DNA from: Varroa destructor
Taxonomy: Eukaryota; Arthropoda; Arachnida; Mesostigmata; Varroidae
Direction: 5' to 3'
Assembly (NCBI RefSeq): GCF_002443255.2
Contig: NW_019211456.1
Coordinates: 30,005,341 to 30,069,340 of the forward strand
Length of the DNA stretch: 64,000 nucleotides
Of the stretch, positions 36,680-48,494 are shown in pieces (position 1 is the stretch's first letter; every line of letters starts with the position of its first letter). The position numbers and the translations under genes were made by a program. The notes beneath the pieces are model-generated. The model saw only the letters and a list, made by a program, of their open reading frames with translations. It was not told the DNA's origin and searched no databases.

Positions 36680-39240
36680 TTCTCAATGCGAATTACTGAC
36701 ATAGAGAAGGGATATAAACTGATACGTATTAAACTATTAATCGAAGCAAGGAGGGCTGCACGATCAAAACAAGAAACTTTGTTAAATTCCCACACAATAC
36801 GAAATCATTGACCATAGTTCTTCTTAGCAAGGAACTGATAAAATCAGAGAAGATCCCGCAGAATATTTACAGTACGCGTTACATGCTGAGTCAAAACGTT
36901 GGTCGGCTTTTCTCGCCGTTATTCGCTGATACACGGGAACTCTCACTCCTTCTGAAACTGTGGACCTCGATTGGATCGACATGTCTGTGTTACTATTGCA
37001 AACTAGATGAAGCCCCAGGCTCACAACTGCGAGCTTTTACATAGCTGGGGCTTGGAAATGTTTTCAAATGGTCGTCTTAAAATTCGATCATCTGACCAGC
37101 GTGCCTACCATAACTACCTCTGTCTGAAATGAGCGCCATTTTGCTACAGGCTTTAAAGGGGACAAAGCTCCTGTCTTTGAAACAAATAGGACTCGTATGT
37201 CGTACCCGTAAAAGTTAAAGCGCAAGTTTATGATCAGGTTTACTACATTCAGTCCAGATTGCCGAAAACAAGGCATTATTACATGGCTGAGTGTTAAAGC
37301 AAATCTGCTTTTCCTCTTTTTCTTCAAGTGGGCAGGATGGACTTTCACGAGTACCTGCCGTCTCGTTGGAATGATCTAAGGTTTTTTCAACAAGCCATTA
37401 TCGCGCCACAGGATGACCGTATTAGCAGCTCTTCTCTCTAACTTTTTCCGCTTACTTTTCTTAATCTATAAGACCTGTACGAGCAATAGCTGGTAGGTTT
37501 CCAAGGGCAAATTATGGAGGAAGTCGCATTAGCCAGCCAAGCTGGCCATGTCACGTATCAAATATTCGCGTTACCATATATTTATAAAACGTTTATAGCA
37601 GCTAAAAAACTTTGACGGAAGCCACGAGCGAAGCGGGGAGCTGCCTTGATTTTCGTCTCCAATATGGCCATTTAGTCTAATACTGTTTTGTTTGAGGGCT
37701 CCTGTCTCAATTACATTCGTGTGGAACGGCAGAATGGTACGTTTGAATCATAGCGAGATGAAGAGATGTTAATCAACGTAGTTCCTTCAGCTTCTGGCTA
37801 TTCAGCTCTATTGTAGTAAACTTATAAATACAATTATATCCGTGTAAAATAATTTTACTTCTTAAGAAGATAGCATTTTTGCTTAAGACGGTGGAACCCA
37901 GTAAAATGCTAGATTTTTAAATTTATAGCCGTCAAGCCAGTCAGTTCTCGATAACTCGAATACTAGAATGCTCTAAGGTAGCCATGTGTGGGTCTACGAA
38001 GCAGGTCAGATGTACTGCATGTCATTTGCGTGCAACATTCAAATATCTGTTCAGCGATGCGCGACGCCCCCTAACCATTGGACTATTTACTTCTTAAACG
38101 ATAGTCTGAAACAAAAGGTACTTATCCATCCAGAGACCCAATTCGTCCGAACAACACGAAATCTTCCAAATGACTGTTACAGTGGTGAAGCTCGAACTTT
38201 GTGTGGTCGTTGACCCATGTAATGGTCACTTCTATCCGAGATGATTTATTGCTACTCCAATATGTCTACGTTCGAATGACGGTAGCAATAACAGCAGAAG
38301 GCATGGTGACGACAGCTACGGTATAGGTCAGAACGGTGGCGGCTGACTGAGCGGCAGTCGAAAAGATTTTTGTTCAGTATCAGACTGTCTGAGATCATTG
38401 CCCATCTACCTAATCTAATTACTATCTAAAATCATCAAAATACTCTAATCAGTTCAACAGGTCTGGAACTAAAACATTCGATGTATAATAGCAAAGGGAT
38501 CATGTAGACAGAGAAGCTCAAAAAAGAAAACCTGCTCTAGCCTAAACTCTTCCGGGTCATCCGGCCAAAATTGAGCTCGGCTGCTCTTGTTGCTCCAAGG
38601 CAAAGGCTTGAGTCCCTTGGAAACCGAAAATTAAAAGAACGCACAACATAGCGCTGGTAACGATCTGACAGGTTTAATTTAACGACCCGCCAGACGACGC
38701 GACGGAGGTTCTTTTCCACAGGGTAGAGCATATTAGAAATGCTTTCATGTGGCGGGTCTGCATTTGCATTTATGAGCACCTCTACCAGTACTGATTATTA
38801 TTTTGCTTGGCTGGTGGCTTCTTGAGTGTTCTTGTTCAATACGTTCATTAGGTTTTTATCATTTACGTTTTAGGGGTTCAGACGTTGGTTATTTTCGATA
38901 GCCCACTTGTTTTGTATCTGCATTCACAGGCATTATATTTCCATATGGGATGCTCGAGAAGATTTTTTGTGGAGTTCTGTTATCATGATTTTATCACATT
39001 GTTGAAAGTCGCTAAGATAAACAATTTGCGGTAAAGATAGATTTAACTAAACTTATACGTGTTTTTAGGAAATGTTATTTAGAGATAACGGTTTCTATCG
39101 AAAAGTAAAGTTACAAATGCCACGAGGTCGATCTTACTATCATTTTGTACATGTTCTATGTATAAATGTAAAGGTTGTTGCAAACTCCCAAACAGCTCAA
39201 AGTAGTATTTAATTTTAATTGCGCTGGATATACGATAGTT
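36680..39240. other. Non-coding stretch
   Basis: Short frames on both strands (for example 36808-37044 plus, 37088-37348 minus, 38537-38779 minus) have no recognisable similarity. No repeats beyond short homopolymers. Confidence 0.6.
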
Positions 39241-39247
39241 CAGTTGA

Positions 39248-39273
39248 ATATATATGTGTATATACATATATGC
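39248..39273. other. 26-base alternating purine-pyrimidine tract
   Basis: Strict alternation (TATATATGTGTATATACATA and flanks) for 26 bases. It could extrude or adopt left-handed structure. Confidence 0.85.
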
Positions 39274-39534
39274 TTTGTGCTGGTATAATAGCAGCGTAAG
39301 TAAATATGCATACCCGTTTATGATGAACTAGCTTCACAGGTACGTGAAGAGAAAGTCATCACTGTAGTCTCATGAAGACAACGTATTTTTTATTTCTATC
39401 TCTATCATCAGAACGGTATGTATAGTAAATGATATGAATACTTTATTTGACAGATGAGTTTAGCTAAGGTTTCTACTTTTTTTGAAACTAGTTATGCACA
39501 GCTTTATGTGGATTTACGTATGCAGACGCGGTTC

Positions 39535-39598
39535 GTCGCCTATATAGGCGACAACTCTACGTCGAAAGCAGCCTAATAAGCCAGGCCAACATTGGCCT
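39535..39598. promoter_or_regulatory. Two palindromes within 64 bases
   Basis: GTCGCCTATATAGGCGAC (39535-39552) is a perfect 18-bp palindrome, expected less than once by chance in a window this size. Thirty bases on, AGGCCAA-CA-TTGGCCT (39583-39598) is a perfect 7-bp dyad. Together they could be dimeric protein-binding sites or a cruciform-prone spot; no adjacent gene tells which. Confidence 0.6.
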
Positions 39599-42212
39599 AC
39601 CAGTACTGTTATAAACCGCAGCACCAGTCCCTTATCACTTCTCGGCCTTTTTGTCATTCCTTTGTACCGATACATGTCGTTTACGGAACAAGTGACTTTC
39701 TAAATTAAGAAGATGTAAAGAAAGGTAAATGCTGGCGTTTCCCATTTGCGGATTATTTTAATTGTTTTGTATTTTTCTTTTATGTAAACCTTTCTTACAC
39801 ATGACTTTTACACAAAAAAAAAAGTCCAAATAATTAAATTTTGAAAACGTAGACGCACGCATCTATATACTAATAGCAATAAAAGTATTTGCCCTCTTCA
39901 AACAGCCACCATTTCAATCGTGTCGATCATTTGACGCTATTCTATGAGAACGAAAATTTGAAGCTTAATGAGGTTTCCATTCGAAGTGTCACCGCCTCAT
40001 CATTCCTACATCCGGAACCACCCTTCTCGATCGGTTTGACAGTGTCAAGCTTACGCAAATAGGCTGGCCATACGCTTACCTTCATTGAGTTAAAACATCG
40101 GATTAATTCTGTGTGAGAAAAATTGGCTAAGCTATCAGATCTTTCGTAGCCTAATCAGTGCCAAATATACGTAGCAATAAGATGACGTCTACGCTGTCAA
40201 AGTATGCTTTGGATACCATAGAACAGCGGTCTACCTTGTTGGCTGAACATTTACCGGGTCTTAAGGCGTTATCACCTATTAGGCATCGTGTTTCTATACG
40301 CCCTAAACACATGGTCCATACACGTAGTTCGGATGTATCCCAAGATCAATATGTTTGACCTCCCCATTTGATGGATGCGACTTAAGAGAAGGACCACCGG
40401 CTGCATGAGCCACACTGTTCTTCCGAAACTGGGAAATATCAACTATTTTTCAAGTAGTGTTAATCGCTATCGACATGATGATTCGGGATCGCTTGTTCAT
40501 AGGACCCTAACTTCGGAGAACTACTGCACTCAGCTACAGATACCTTCATATGTACTTTTTATTAGAATACCACAAGATCAAGATTACTGAAATCCTTAGC
40601 ATATAAGCTATTATCCTTTCAATTACAGCGTACGACAATGCTTTTCTGCTTCTAGCTTATCGACAAAAAAAAAATATCGTTACTAACGAAAGGCCGAAAA
40701 ATTCTAACTTTTAACATATTAACCGTTCTCATAATAACCGTCTCATGTGCATGTGTCAGGTATGGGTCGCTTCCTTAATGGGTCTATTTTGTTAAGACGA
40801 TAAACTTTATTTCATATGTCTTCAGATAAGAGAAAAAAAAAGGTACTGAATAACAGGTTTCACAATTACCCGATCTTTCCGGATGATCATATAGATACAA
40901 GGACATTGAGATTTTATTTTGTTCTATCAGTAATATCTGTGCTCTTAAAAAAAAAGCGGCAGACCTTAGAAAATCTAAATATAGCGCAATGGTTATAATG
41001 ATTTTTAGAATGAATCTTTCGAAATAGTAACGCGTTCTAAAATAACTTGTACACTTTTGACGCTTTCAATGGCGATATGATGCCGATAAAATTGAAAAAC
41101 TCTTAAAAAAAAATTGTAAGTAGTGAAATTGGTCCCTGAAAATGTTGAACACAGCCTCATGCCGTTCACTGGTTTAAAAGTACGATTGTGAAGAAAAACA
41201 CCTACTAAATGATGATTCCGCGAAGTCGACTATGCCATTACTAATAAATAACTTGTACGCTACAGCCGACTTTTGAACGTTCGAGAATTAGCGTTCTATA
41301 ATAGGTCCTTTTCTAACCATCCGAAATAACGACCTAAATAATGGCAGAACAGTGAGTTCGATCGAAAGTGCCCGCGGAAAGTACACTAGGAGCAATCTTG
41401 TGCGGAAGCTAATTAAGTCCACTGAGATGAAAAACCGTGTACTCTAAATAATAAAAACACATTTACTTCAAGTTACATATGTATAGGCTACACCCGTATA
41501 TAATAGCCTTAACGATCTTCCTTTATCATATTGTTGATACTCACTTGAAGTCTTTTTTGCGTTATTACCAGTTATTAACGCTTTGCGCTCCTTACTGTCT
41601 GCAACTTCCTCTGGCCACTCAAACAACTTCTTTCGATATTATTAGTACTTACACGTATTTCAAATTGCTGGAAATTCCCGTATTTTGGCTTCTGTGTTCA
41701 ATTTCCTACTGCATAATCAACAGATACGGACAGAGTCTCAATACCAGATACTGCACAAACATATCGTGCTAAACACCCTTCTTCTATAATAAGGTATATG
41801 TGGCAGTGAGGCTTGTCAATATATTTGCTATGCCTTTTCCTATAGTGGGTTTGGCAAGAGGGCTACATCGAAGCGCATAGTCGTTATTTATTGTTACCCC
41901 ACGGTGTGGATAGTCCGTAGCAAGGTCGCCATAGTAGAAGATTAGGCGTGACATCGCTTGGAACCTCGATGTTGGGTCATGAATTTGCCTGATCCTGATT
42001 AATGCTATAATGTATCAGCAACCTTCTACTGCAATAGATACGGAGGTGTTGTGGTCGTTACAGTAGTTTGAGCCTGACGTCAGTGTCTGGGCTGGCGAAA
42101 ACCACGAGGTGACCTCAAATTCACATCCTAGTACTCGGGGCTCATTAAGTTGTCCAAACCGCTCGGTCTCTCACGGGCCCAAATGGCAGTGGTAGCGTTA
42201 GTGCTTGTATAG

Positions 42213-42353
42213 GTGGTTAGTGGCGACTTCGGCGTCGTCTACACCGGCTCTGTCGATCGTGGAGGATTAGGGGCTCGTGCATCATTCCGTTACTTGAGTT
42301 CTAACCTGAACGCTGATGGTGCTGAAGAAACCACAAAAATTCTTAGGATATAA
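42213..42353 (+). pseudogene. Kinase glycine-loop-like exon or remnant
   Basis: A 46-codon open frame follows an acceptor-like TATAG. It begins VVSGDFGVVYTGSVDRGG, matching the kinase nucleotide loop G.G.FG.VY.G except that the first glycine is valine. Eighteen residues on, ASFRYL sits where VAVK.L is expected, with Arg in place of the ATP-binding Lys, and AEETTKILR then resembles the 'EEF.RE' start of helix C. The frame ends at a TAA with no clear GT donor before it. Spacing agrees with ACK/ROS-type tyrosine kinases. Downstream, on the same strand, SLQHKNV (42706-42726), DFGLNRNV (43427-43450) and EVYSSAYVLWELL (45018-45056) come in kinase order. Either a decayed gene split by insertions and introns, or partly coincidence. 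Confidence 0.27.
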
Positions 42354-44511
42354 GCTTGCTGTCCCGTGTTCCTCGTCAGTAGAAAAGAAACTAAAGAGAA
42401 AGAGAATTAAGTGAAGGATGAGAAAAAGGGAAGGGGGTTAAGGACAGACTGACGGCCAATAACATAGAGTCAAATTTGCCCTCGTATGTATGCCAGCTAC
42501 GTTGAGATTGCCGTTGCTGCACTATCTGTGAAGAAAAGAAACAACCTATAGGTCAATCACCGCCTCAAGAATACGTACGGCTGCTACTGTCACTACTTTT
42601 ATGTTTTCATTGTAGAGATGGAGCACACACTGCATGCGTCCAGCTATTGCTATCCCGGTTAATGCTGTAACCCTATGTAAAATTGCACGCCACAGACAGA
42701 TACGCTCGCTGCAGCACAAGAATGTGTTATACAAGTTGCAATGCCAGTGCTCTGGCAAATATCGTAAAAGGTTTGAGAAAAGTTGCATTTACACTATTTA
42801 TATGGTGTGGAAAAAAGAAAAAATAAGCCTGTTTGTCGAAAAATCGGCTTGTGTCCGTCTAATAAAACATTGCAGGGTCTGCCATCTATCGAGGACTATA
42901 GAGTAGGAATCTAGAGATGCCATTCATTGCATCGTCGTCAAGCTTGGCTGACCATTTGTGTAGTTTATTTCCAAAAAACGTGATCCTACACACGGACATC
43001 GTTTGGGACCCTGTGCAGTGATTCATGGCAAAGATCACCGTTATAATTAAGCGTAGTAGGTGGAACTGTTATGTGGGGGGAGGTTAGCTCCAACCTCTTC
43101 TCGCATGTTGGTATAGGCAAAAAATAAGCTTAAGGGAAGCAAGTAGATGTAACGCCACTTGTTTTCTCTGTAATATTTCGAAATTATATTAGGCTTATGT
43201 TAGCACCTAACTGTAAACTATAGTAAAGCACAGATCGACAGGCAAGACATCCCTTCTTCTACGTATATTCTTGAGGGTGTCGTTTTGTTCTCTTAATCCT
43301 AGTAAAACCGAGATCTAGTTTCGAATAACAATGTGGTATTGCATTGTTGAATTGTCATAAGGAAAGTTGATTGGTTCCCGCGACATTATTAATGTCTTTA
43401 TCTTCAAACTGAAGGTACATAAGGGTGATTTCGGTTTGAACCGGAATGTAGGCGCCCTTTGTTACTTCAAAAAGTATTGGGGTAGCAAAAAAGCGGTGTG
43501 TAACGTTATAATTCTTTTTTTTTCTCTACTATCAATTGTTCGTGTTGAGCCTCGCTAGTGTGATGTTTAACATATCCCTAAACAACGGTTTCGAGACATA
43601 AAAACGGCGATTGAGAATATAGCATAAAAAGATTCTTAACTAATTAAGTGCATCTACTAATTATGTTGTTTTAACATTTTGATAAAACTAGATTCTGTAA
43701 TGAAGAAGAAATATCTTTATTCTATACTCAACTACTTAATGCATGCTCTGACAATCTCTTCTAGATGTACAGCCACGTCAGGAGCTACTATAGCATTGCT
43801 GAGCTCGTTTGTCATCTTCCTCTGTTTCATCATACTGTGAGTTTATGTTTATGTCGCCTGAACGTGTGTTTTGAGATCCGTAGCATATATGCCGGTCTAC
43901 AGATCACTGCCACAGCAAAACGATCAGGCTATTATTATTCTTGTCGTAATTTCTTTGTTTCAGTTTGCCTCTCACGATAGACTTTTTTTTCCTGAGACAG
44001 CCACGAATACCTCACGAACACGCTCGTGCGCGCTCCATCTTAGCTTTATATAATAATAGACTGATTAATCATCTTCTTTTACAGATTTTCTGATACTGTA
44101 GTTACTGCTATCACGAATGCTATTATATCAGCCCGTAGAACGGGTACTGCGCTAGGCGATAATTCAACAGTCCCCTATAAGTTGTAATAGGACTAGCGAT
44201 GTTATTAGCCAGAGGTTGCAGGACGGGCTAAGAAGGTCTCGCAGAAGCGAAGCTGAGGGGCGACGCGGTAACTCTATATCGATCAGAACAGAGGTGTGCA
44301 AGGGAAATTGTTTGGAGAATCTTTCAGTTTTATGAGCGTTTCTATGTGACATTAAAGCATGATTCGACGAACCGAGCCTTGCACAGGGGCCATAGTATCC
44401 AGATGATCATCAGCTATATGTCAGTATCAGATATAAGTGCCTATTAACTGCGCGAATCAACGATGTACCTACGAAGACGCGTTTAAGGTATCGAACAAAT
44501 GTAGTTTAAGG

Positions 44512-44535
44512 TATATATATATATATATATATATA
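44512..44535. repeat. (TA)12 microsatellite
   Basis: Uninterrupted TA run of 24 bases. Confidence 0.95.
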
Positions 44536-44954
44536 CAATTGGACTAGTAGACGAAACCGGCTTTTCTTTAAATTGGCAGTTCGAAAACAATAAAGACGGA
44601 ACTTAATATCTCAACATACGAAGTCAAATCTTTCAATGGACTAATTCTAAAAGTAAATTCAGCCATATACACCACATAGTTATTTATTTCTCATAGTATC
44701 TATTAAGTGGAAATAAACATAAAAGAGCGCTTGCTACGTAACTACCCCAAAAGTGAATTCATGATCTGTTAGTCATTACCTCTCCTAGGCTACACACCCC
44801 ATTCCGGCTTCTGTTGAGTGTTTCGCCAGATCGTATATGGCTTTTACTGTGAATTAGTTTTCTTTCACCTTTAGACACTCACGTAAGTGAGTACACAGTG
44901 CTTTATTGCATATAACGACGAACGATAGTTTTATATTTTTTAATATCTCTCTTG

Positions 44955-45152
44955 TCCTTGTTCGTGTCCTACGACATCGAATCACGCGAGCAGCTAAACC
45001 ACGTTGAAACTGTTGAGGAAGTGTACAGCTCAGCTTATGTTTTGTGGGAACTACTGCTTCCAGCGGATTTCGAGATGTACCCGCTTCAAATATATCTCGA
45101 AGTTTATGCTAAAGGCTGTCAAGGACGGACTGTTATAATTTTAGGGGTTTAA
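44955..45152 (+). pseudogene. Kinase subdomain IX-like open frame
   Basis: The frame contains EVYSSAYVLWELLLPADF then EMYP. Compared with the tyrosine-kinase segment DVYSFGVVLWELL, nine of thirteen residues agree, and D to E, F to S and G to A are each single-base changes. The YP pair stands where the family has PYP, with a spacing like that of discoidin-domain receptors, and QGRTV ends the frame where QGRRL is usual. No ATG starts it (the frame opens at a TTG) and it closes at TAA, so it would need to be an internal exon or remnant. It lies 2.8 kb downstream of the glycine-loop-like frame on the same strand. Confidence 0.27.
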
Positions 45153-45635
45153 GCTATTTACTAGCCAAAAGATCTAGGTAAGCTTTTTATAATGTAATAA
45201 TCGAATAGATAAGTAAAAAACGCTCGATACTCCACAATGTTGTTAATGTTGCCTTCGCTTATCCTGCTTCGGTTGGCATGAACCGGCTTCCTCATGAATC
45301 ACGAACATGATGAGCTAGATAGTTTCCTTTTGACAATGTACTGGCACCTCTTTCATAAATTATACGTATAGTATACGCTGTTTATGATATAATTTGTAAA
45401 CTCGTTATAGAAGCGTCCCACCAAACTGTACGTAGTTATTATAGAGCCGTCACAAATGTCATGCGAAAATAGTGTTGTTAGATAAACTTCTGCCTAACTG
45501 TCTAAAATCATTTTTTTTACGACCTAAATTACGTATAATCGTCATTTAAGGTCACATAAAGGTTGCCGCAGATTCGCCTTTCAATATAAGCTCAATAATT
45601 TTGTTCAAGTTTAATGCCAGCGTAGCGCGAGCTTT

Positions 45636-45687
45636 TTCAATATTCATTTTGTATATTCTCTTCTTCTTTGTATATTCTTCAATATTC
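45636..45687. repeat. Interleaved local duplication
   Basis: TTCAATATTC occurs at 45636-45645 and 45678-45687, bracketing two copies of TTTGTATATTCT (45648-45659 and 45667-45678). The arrangement suggests slipped duplication of a T-rich segment. Confidence 0.85.
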
Positions 45688-45699
45688 TCGTAGCAGTAA

Positions 45700-48450
45700 C
45701 TACATAATGCTTGCTCAAGCCTGAGTTCCCTGATATTCGCAAATCATATGGGTTTAGTCACAAGACATATTTTCTATATCGTTGCTCGCTAGGGTACTAG
45801 ATAATTCGCAGATATGAACATTTACCATAATTATATGGATTCTCTCTTCCGCGGTTGAATTTCACTAACAGTCTTTGGGTTGTTGCCATAAGGGGACAAA
45901 TACGCAGCGTATTTGTCTTTTTGAATTCTCATAATTATTTGTTAAGTTACTATATTGCAATTTTGCATGTGTACCTAGAAAATATTCTGACAAGGACGAA
46001 CTTGCCAGCTCCTGTCCGTTCCGACCTACTTTTCTCATATTATTGTACATATAATATATCACCAACGGTAACTACTAAGAGTGCAGCCTAGACCATCGTT
46101 CCTAGCGCCGTGACGAAATTGTAGGACAAGTATTACAGGCTTCGTGCTAGTACTAGTTATGGGCAGAGGGCTACTCAATTATAGCTACTGCGACCGAGAT
46201 AGGCATCGGGGTGGCATCATTACTCTAACTGAACTCATGTCCATGTTGCTGGACGACGCTTATGGGCCCTCGTCACGCCTTGTCCACACCCCCTATATTA
46301 TACACACAAACACACATAGAAATAGCCTTTCTGCGGTCCTTACCAAAGGAAGGAACAGCTGTCGAATGTCTGATCATCTCGCTGATATACAGGTAAACGT
46401 GGCCATTGTACTATATATTCGTGTAGCAGAAATCGTTAGTTACAACTTTGCGAAACGTAGACGGTCCGATTTTGACAGCTCGTGTACGTGATAATAGGGA
46501 AAAAGCAGTATTCTGGGTAAGAAAATGTTTTCTATAAAGTTAGGATTATATCATATAGTAGATCGGCACATTAGACGACGCTGCCCATTTTCTGTGATAG
46601 TTGCAATGATGCATTGTATATATTTATATATTGTCTTTACTGGTGGGTTAGCTGATACCTCAAAGAAAGTTCCTAACACGAACCTGACGGTTTCTTCTTT
46701 GATATTCATTGCCATTGATAACCTGCAAAATCTGTCGAATATGCAGAGCCTTAATTCATTAACTAGCCGCAATTTAGACTAGAGTATGTACTTTTTCAAG
46801 GCCCGGCTCAAAGGCTAAATTTATTGTTATTATGGCGCTAGTACAAAGGTTTCGTCTTTTCCCTCCGTTGTATTTCTGTTCCTGTTAGGTGTGGTCGGGA
46901 TTCGAGGAACAGAATCGCCTTCTCTGCTTATTGCCATTTGAATCGCTCACTTCTAGACGTAACCCCATCAATATTACATCAAATGGCATGATGAAAGCAT
47001 CGATAGCGTAGGGAAAGGCATTTGAATAACTAGGGCAATACAACTCGGCCAATCCGTAGTTGCATTGAAGGGGTCGATTGCATACCCCATCAATCAGCGA
47101 TTTACCTGTCCCAAACGAAAAGCTGAAAGTGGCGCCGACCAGTTGATGAGCAGAGAAACATGTCTTGGCAAAAGCGAAAATAACGAAGGTCCTGATTGCC
47201 GAAAATTGCTAAAGTGTTGCAGCCACAACACAATGGACCATGCCGAAATAATGGTTCTCCGACTATTTCTAAGAGAAATGATTGTGTCTCGACGAAATAA
47301 AAAAATTATATTGCATCGTTTCTACAACAAGTAATATTGTCTAGATATAAAAATTGATTAAAATAATAACCTGAAGACCAACAGGAGGCTATGGGTGATT
47401 CAAACGCTCAACGGCGTGCACGAGCAAGACCGCAGAGCAAGTGAAATTTTAGCTCCGAACATTGTAGGTTGCCGAAGAAACATCTAGGCTGCGCCGTGTT
47501 ACACACTATGTTATGTCTTCGATATCCACACGACCGTAACTAATGGACGACTATTATTATGTGTTCGATTCGTTTACTAAGATGAACAGCGGTCAGCGTA
47601 ATTTTTCGATAAATGATTGTTTCTTGTTGTGAACAGCTGGAGTCTCTTTCGTGTAGAATTCCACAAAACCACAAAGCACATAGTGCCACCTTCCTCTACG
47701 TCTAAACAGAGGGAGTAAACGGACGTATCCCACAAGATGGAAAAATAAATTTTCTCTTCATTGATGCATACACTGAAACTGCCAAAAATGCTGAGGACAA
47801 TGACAAGGCCTGATGAAAATGTTGAAGCTTCGGCCGAAGCAGGAGAAAAGGAACGAAGGTAGAGGTTAGACGCCGTGTTTCTTGCTTTTGTGCGTTATAG
47901 AAGAAAAGCATATCAGACAATGCGGGTGTCATGCAAGGTCGTTCGATGCTCTGGTCAGCTACAGCGCTCTCGAACGTCTGAATCTCGAATAGGATTCCTC
48001 GTCTCAGGAGAAAAAAAGGAGTTTTTCTCTATTGTCATCATATAGTTGATCTATATGCTCAATTTGGGGTATTTGCACGATCGTATCGTTTCCTAGAAAC
48101 TTAACTTTCTGCATATTTGACCCAATGGGATCCCCTGAGTTAGCCCTTTTGCTAAGATGTTGGCCTGTCCGAATAGAGTGCGTGACCGTGGGAGATGTCC
48201 TCGGTTTTGAAAGCAGTCATCTTTCCGAGCATATTCTTTTGTCGACCATAAACATAATTCCGTGTTCTGATCTACTTATGTATGAAAATATCCACGAAAA
48301 AGACGCCGTATACCACAGAATGAATCCTTTAAATACGACACAAGCCTAACCACGAGTCAACGCTATTCAAAGCTATTGTAATACAAATCATTTGCCGTAG
48401 CGTCCCTGAAATAATAAACAGCGACGCATTTGCGCAATATGTACAAAATT
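45700..48450. other. Non-coding stretch
   Basis: Several frames of 70-115 codons occur (46144-46491 plus is longest) without recognisable domains. Within that frame, CDRDRHRGG followed by LTELMSMLL loosely recalls kinase subdomain XI but lacks the Trp and Pro that define it, so I do not annotate it. Confidence 0.55.
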
Positions 48451-48458
48451 TACACAAG

Positions 48459-48460
<2 letters not shown>

Positions 48461-48489
<29 letters not shown>
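48461..48489. repeat. (AT)14 microsatellite
   Basis: Uninterrupted AT run of 29 bases. Confidence 0.95.
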
Positions 48490-48494
48490 CGCAC

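Noticed and set aside
41479..41772. 97-codon hydrophobic frame resembling a multi-pass membrane protein
   Set aside because: The hydrophobicity follows from T-richness; there is no conserved receptor motif.
44085..44190. Acceptor-led frame FSDTVVTAITNAIISARR with GDNSTV, compared with a kinase HRDLAARN segment
   Set aside because: The alignment needs insertions and would put HRD after DFG, which is the wrong order.
46144..46491. 115-codon plus-strand frame with a loose kinase subdomain XI resemblance
   Set aside because: The defining Trp and Arg-Pro pair are absent; the length is within chance.
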